From: Heterocephalus glaber
Lineage: Eukaryota > Chordata > Mammalia > Rodentia > Bathyergidae
Assembly (NCBI RefSeq): GCF_000247695.1
Contig: NW_004624882.1
Coordinates: forward strand, 2,980,968 to 3,044,967
Reading direction: 5' to 3'
DNA length: 64,000 bases
This document shows, piece by piece, positions 58,701 through 64,000 of the stretch. The notes under the pieces were generated by a model. The model did not search any database. It was given only the letters and a program-made list of their open reading frames with translations, and was not told where the DNA came from. Both the position numbers and the translations under genes were made by a program. Within the stretch, counting starts at the first letter, position 1. Every line of letters begins with the position of its first letter.

Positions 58701-59792
58701 AATAAATTATATAGAGAGAAAGAAGACTGAAGAATGGGGAAGATTTTGAAAAGCTGGTGTTTTGAACAAGTTGAAATAAAGAAATCCATTAAATATCCAT
58801 GTGGAGATGTGAAGTTCCAAGATGGATGTATATACATTTAGAATTCAGAGGAGAGCTTGGCTCTAGAGACAGAAATTTGAGTTATCATTTAACATTTATA
58901 TAATTCAAATAGGTTAACATTAATATGATAATTAATCTAATTAATATTAACAGTCTATTTACTGGTTTATCAGGGATCCACTCTGAATGAAGAATGGTGA
59001 TATGAAGGGGAGGACACGATTTCGTGCTCTGAGACAGGTTAGCAGGAGACATGGGACTTCATTAAACAGTCAGGTGTATTAAATGAGAGTGGCATAAGGT
59101 ACACAAAGAAGAGGGTTCAATGAAAGGCTCTGTAGCAAGGTTGGACTTATTCTTGGTGGAAGTGGGAGTACTTAGAGCACTAAATGGTGAGGAATGGAGA
59201 GAGGATATTAGGTCAAGGAAAGAACATGGATGAAAGGTTTGGTGGCAGAGATTTGGTTCTCAGATGCACTGTGATTCTAGCTAAAAGTCTAAGACTGCAT
59301 TCTAGGAACACATATTTTCACTATGTCAGGAAGTTCGCTTCCCTGTGGAGCTTGTTTCTGAAGGGTCTGATTCAGGAGGTACACAGATTCCAGCCAGGCA
59401 CATCCTGAGAAGGAATGGTGGAAGAGACGTTGGCCTGGAAGAGGGCCATGAAGGGTCCCATCATTTAGAGCCCACAAGAAGAAAAGAAGCAACAAAAGTC
59501 CTAGAGCAAGTAGCTAGTAAAGGAAAAGAGAGGAAAGTGGGGGCATACAGTAAGAATGTTGTATATTAGAATGAGATTGCTCATTAGATAAAGTACTATA
59601 TGCATTAAATACTAAAGTAATGGCTTGTGCTTGTACGTTTGTAATGTTCTAAGTTTCAGTCACACTCTGCTTGGTATCAAAATTCTCAGCAATTATATTA
59701 CTAAGTAATATGTGCAAGCAAAAGGAAGATCAGATCTATTATTGCTCATTTATTTTCAAGGGAAGATATAGAGGAGATGAAACAACTCATTT
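58701..59792. other. Unassigned DNA
   Basis: The frames at 59184-59569 (plus) lack domains. Nothing else is supportable. Confidence 0.4.
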
Positions 59793-59876
59793 CTGTTTTG
59801 GGGGTACTGGGAATTGAACTCAGGACCTGGTGCTTGCCAGGCAGGCGCTATGCTGCTGAGCTACATGCCCAGCCCT
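59793..59876 (-). mobile_element. ID-type tRNA-derived SINE
   Basis: On the minus strand 'gggctgggcatgtagctcag', 'gcgcctgcctggcaagcacc' and B box 'gttcaattcccagtaccc'. Target duplications 'aaacaactcattt' (59780) and 'aaacgactcattc' (59877) differ at two bases, so it is older than the copy at 52827. Confidence 0.9.
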
Positions 59877-61764
59877 AAACGACTCATTCTAATCGCACTA
59901 TCAGTAAGCCATCTCCCCTGGAATTTGAATCCACATTTTCTGACTTGTTTCTACATTGTTTGTGCCAGCCACTTTGTTTTCTAGTTTTATTCTTCTATAG
60001 AATTGTAATCTGCTTAAGTAGAGACTTGAGTATTTTTCTACTTTGTATCCCTACCGGTACCACTGCATTTAGCCCTGTACTTTGTGCAAGCAAAATCCCC
60101 CAACATGAATGGCACTGATCCGAAAGTCCTTGGAGCTTGGCTCAGACTTCTTGGGCTGCTCTTGTTTCTGAAGCTCCAGTTTATATACAGGACAGATGCT
60201 TTCAACTTGAGACACGGACCTGATTTGTGTGCATATATCAGCAGTGGAGAAAATGGGACAGAGTGAAGGATGGAGAATGCTCTTGGCAGTGACGGTGGAA
60301 ATAGTACAATGTTAGGGTATAATTAATCCGTGGGTGCGTCTTATTTTATTGAAAAACAAATGAATATACTAATAGTAAAACAAGGAAGCAAATAAATAAT
60401 AATTACAGATGGCATGTAATATAGTATACAATCTAAAATATCTATATGTAATGTATATTGTATACAATTATATATTTATTTTACATTGTATGTAATGTCA
60501 TGTTTCTGTCTATATGTATGTATTCATCCTGGTGCATATATTTTCCTCCAAAGAGAAATACTTAGACCATCAAAGAGTACCACTAGAAAGACTCCCCGAA
60601 GGATAGGAGGGTTACAGATGAGAAAGCACTCTCAGGACCCATTAAAAAACCTGCAGATGGGTGGACTCTAGGAGTCTTGAGGTGAGATGAAAAGATTCTC
60701 CCCTCTTGAAAGGACAGTGAGCAGGGAAGGAGATGTCTCTCCTTCTGATCATGTCTCTCTGGGATCTTACTTATTGACTCAGAGGAATTATCTAGTACAT
60801 GCATGTGAGGAATGTCCAGGGGTCATGTTTGGTTGCATTATCCCCTGGTAGTGGCAAGAGTGGCCCGTAGAAACTGTATATTCTAGGTCATCACCAGAGC
60901 CCAGATGAATGTTACCTGGGAATTGAAATGGGGAAATAGAATGAGACCACCCCCAAATTCCTCCTCAAATTTCTTGGGTTGAGTCATTTAATGTAGTCAT
61001 TTTTCATACATCTGATGGTCAACTAGTAATCCTTTCATGTAGTTCAACCAAAAAAGAATGACTTGATTACTACGTTTACTGAGGTGTGGATTGTAGTTTG
61101 AAGCTTGATCTATTGGAGGGTTCTGACGCTGTATATAAAACCCTCTTCATCTTGTGAGACAGAGCAAAAGCATTCTTGTTCCTGTCCCTATTGGAATAAT
61201 ATGGATGAGAGAGTGCCGACATCATCTATTTATTACTTCCCAGTGTTGGTGACTATGTGAAAAGAAAGGAAAAGACCTTTAAAGCTGGGGTGATGGTCTA
61301 GACAGTCCTAAAATAGCTGCTCCCAGGTGCAAAGGAAGCTGTAAAATGCAGACAAAGCATGAGGGTCCTTTGCCAAAAAATATAGTATGGTTGAACACTC
61401 ATCAGTTCCCTGTAAATTCTGTGAGAGAAAATGATCAAAAGACTGATTTCTAATAATTATGAACACTAGTTACATTAAATTACCACCATTTACTTCACAC
61501 AGAGATACACTCTGTACTAAATTAAATTTAAAATGTTTTGAGATAATTATCTGGGTAATGCAGGGCTGAAATAGTCGGGTTGATATATTAATCTACGGAA
61601 GCAGCATGCAAAGTTGAGCCTAAAATATACAGAAGATTGACTTCATTTTACACTCCTCCATGGAGATCTTAGAATAAAAAAACAAGGTCATTTATGTCAC
61701 TCCCTGTAGCACTGTAGCACTGGTACAGTTAATAAAATTGCATTGAATCAAGAATGTATTTCTG
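59877..61764. other. Unassigned DNA
   Basis: 60360-60500 is TA-rich low complexity. No gene or named repeat is supported in the rest. Confidence 0.4.
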
Positions 61765-62325
61765 ACTAAACAAACTATGATATGTTCATGTCATGGAATA
61801 CAATTCAGCAATAAAAAGAAATGAACTATTGATACACTCAGCAACTTGGCCGGATCTCAAGGACATTATACTGAGTGAATAAAGCCTATCGAAAAAGGCT
61901 GTGTGATGAATGATTCCATTTATATATCATTCTTGAAATGATAAATTATAGAAATGGAAAGCAGACTCGTGGTTGCAGATTATAGAAGGAGGTGAGGTGA
62001 CAGGGAGGTGAGGATAGCCATAGAACAGTAATGTGAGAGATCTTCTGTGGCAAAAGAATTGCTCTGTGTCTTGAGTGTCGTCTACACATGGGATAAAATT
62101 GCCTTGAGCCATTTGTATACATTCATTGCCAGAGTATAGGGAAAACTGGTGAATCCTGAGGAAGATAATGTGATTGTATCAATGTCACTTTCCTAGTTTT
62201 GACGTTATAATTCTGTTCCCATTGAGGCAAAGGGTACAAGAGATCTCTCTGCATTATTTCTTACAGCTGAATGTGAATCTATAATTATTTCAAAAATTTA
62301 TTTTAATAAATATACCTTCTCTACA
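61765..62325 (+). mobile_element. Old L1M 3' end
   Basis: 'gtcatggaatacaattcagc', 'aataaaaagaaatgaactat', 'tgatgaatgattccatttat' and the final 'gaatctataattatttcaaa' follow the old L1 ORF2 end/3' UTR order, as at 411-1192. No intact frame. Confidence 0.75.
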
Positions 62326-63299
62326 CCATTGAACTTGGGTCAACTATAAGAATTAACGTTGAAAGAGAGGCACCTTGATGTATTCACTCCACCTTGTGCA
62401 GGGCAGCAAGCCCAGCCACACAGAGTAGCAGTGGGTGGACTTTCTGCTGTGGGACACAGTGCCCCTGCCCCTGCGCTGTGCACAAGGGAATACATACATC
62501 TTTGCATGCTTTAGAACATTTTGTGTTCTTTGTGTTTGTTTGCTTCAGAAAAAAAAAGTTGAAAATAAAGGTGAAAATATGCCTACATGTGAGACTCATC
62601 AGCACTAAACACAATGGTACAAACTAAATTATCATGGCAGTCTGAATGGAAAGTGCAGAAAGGAATTGGATAATTTAAGTTGATTCAGAGAAGGCATACT
62701 TCTGGGAGATAGGTCTAAAAGGAGCTTGTTTCTGAAAACAAGAGTGGCAGAAAAAGGGTCACTGTGAGCAAAGAGGCTAGTTCTTAACGCCATCACTAAA
62801 CCATTAAAAAGAAACTGAAATGAATAGAATGAGAAGGTAAATACATCTTTTGAAAATATTCTTGTGCTTAGAGACTTTCATGTCATTGATTTAGCAATAT
62901 ATTGGATTTTGTTAGCTGTTTACACATAACTTCACATTTTAAAATAAGCATAGCCAGTTATGGCTATGATTACCCTGTAATCAGTTCCATTTGCCCAGGG
63001 AAGCCCAATCAACCAGTAGTTATCAGTTATTTTACCCATGGCAACACTGGGTAAAGGGAAATGCCAAGATTAGACTGAAAGCGCTTCTTGAGGCTGACCT
63101 CAAACCTCTGAAGCTAATGCAGTGGAAGAGTAACACTGAGCTGATCAGTAACAGTGTACAGCATCCAAATTGACATGCAGAGTCTGGTCAGTGATTAAAT
63201 GCCTTGATTTTGCAGCTTGCAAAGCCGTGTGTTTCTCCTGTCTATCTTAGGCACAGATTTATTCATTTAGTGTGAGCATCTGGTACATATATTTTACTT
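62326..63299. other. Unassigned DNA
   Basis: No supportable gene or family. Confidence 0.4.
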
Positions 63300-63490
63300 A
63301 TTTAACAAATTCTTCCAAGTGCCAAATGTGTGCCAAGTACTATTCTAAGAGCTTCATATATATTAGATCATTTTAATCCTCAGAGCAAACCTAGTTTGTA
63401 GTTTGCAGATGAGTAAACTAAGGCACAGAAAGACTGAGTTACTTGCTCAGAGTCCTTTCAGGATTCACTTCCAGACACCTATCTTTATGA
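63300..63490 (-). mobile_element. MIR SINE, reverse orientation
   Basis: 'aaatgtgtgccaagtactat', 'tttaatcctcagagcaaacc', 'gatgagtaaactaaggcac' and 'agttacttgctcagagtcc' are one of the clearest MIR matches in the window. Confidence 0.85.
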
Positions 63491-64000
63491 TCAGGCCATT
63501 AATATCTGTTCTGGGAGAGCCCTATGGCAGGCCTGATTGATGAAGCCAACCAGAAAGCAAAGGGGTGCTTGCATCTGGTGTGCTATTGACAGGCAATGCC
63601 TACATTCATTCCTTTCAGCAACCACGTTTGAAACATCATGACAGGTGTTGCAGACACAGTATGACTTTGGCTGCCGATGAAGTACAGTGTATGAGAGAGA
63701 TGAGACTTGTACCCATGTCACAAGGATGAAGGGTTATTGGAGGCAGATGTGTTGACAGTGGCCCAGATGAAATGTGTTGGGCAGAGCAGACAAAGGAATG
63801 CTTGTCCCTGGATAGGGGAAGAACAGGAGTATCATGGAAGTTGGCCTGGAAGGGATGGCATTTGAATGGATCTCCAGGAGAGGTAGTGTTGAAATGTGGG
63901 AGGGAATTGCAGCCAGTTGTGCTCTATTCAGGTCACATTCCCAAAAGACAGTGTTTGCTCTAGAATTGGAGACTGAGGCATGGGGCAGAGGTGAAGAAAA
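63491..64000 (-). mobile_element. Possible L2-like fragment at the window end
   Basis: 'gaagggatggcatttgaatg' and surrounding words recall the reverse L2 pattern. The match is weak, and the segment may run past the window edge. Confidence 0.3.

Noticed and set aside
1..64000. CRISPR arrays, bacterial operons or phage genes
   Set aside because: There are no regularly spaced repeats with spacers and no prokaryotic gene density. The repeat content is mammalian throughout.

Overview
This window looks like intergenic or deep-intronic nuclear DNA of a placental mammal, most likely a squirrel-type rodent (Sciuridae or a close relative). It is AT-rich and CpG-poor and carries almost no protein-coding signal. 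It is filled with retrotransposon and DNA-transposon fossils of all ages: MIR, L2, old L1M ends, MER20/MER5A-type hAT elements and MaLR LTRs, which are typical of mammals. The lineage call rests on the young SINEs. There are several tRNA/ID-derived copies with A/B-box promoters, and two composite SINEs in which a 7SL/B1-like left half is joined to a shortened ID-like right half. That arrangement is known from squirrel-related rodents (MEN, B1-dID). The species itself cannot be named from this sequence alone.

The only recognisable gene-derived sequence is a processed pseudogene at 49821-51366. It copies the 5' coding part (N-terminus and PDZ domain) of the Rho GTPase-activating protein ARHGAP21. 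It runs without introns, is broken by several stops and frameshifts, and lies between perfect 15-bp target-site duplications. It has no poly(A) tail and stops inside the parental coding sequence, so it was probably made by internal priming.

Layout. 0-10 kb: old L1M ends, a MIR, a long purine tract, a composite SINE, a recent 5'-truncated L1 with a duplicated 3' UTR, and a MER20-like element. 10-24 kb: MIR, L1M fragments, hAT fossils and a second recent-type L1 fragment. 24-31 kb: a MER20/MER5A pair, a diverged dispersed repeat pair and microsatellites. 31-42 kb: ID-type SINEs, an L2, a MaLR LTR carrying a nested SINE, and an ERV-like LTR edge. 43-49 kb: a third recent-type L1, a rodent-type MaLR LTR followed by a composite SINE, and a TA-rich repeat. 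49.8-51.4 kb: the ARHGAP21 retrocopy. 51-64 kb: two young SINEs, a cluster of hAT elements, a solo LTR with perfect target duplications, L2, L1M and MIR fossils.

No genes act together here. I see no functional exon series, tRNA or rRNA gene, CpG island or CRISPR array. Most open reading frames are chance frames or remnants of L1 ORF2. Repeat names come from remembered family consensus patterns, not from a search, so family-level names and edges are approximate.
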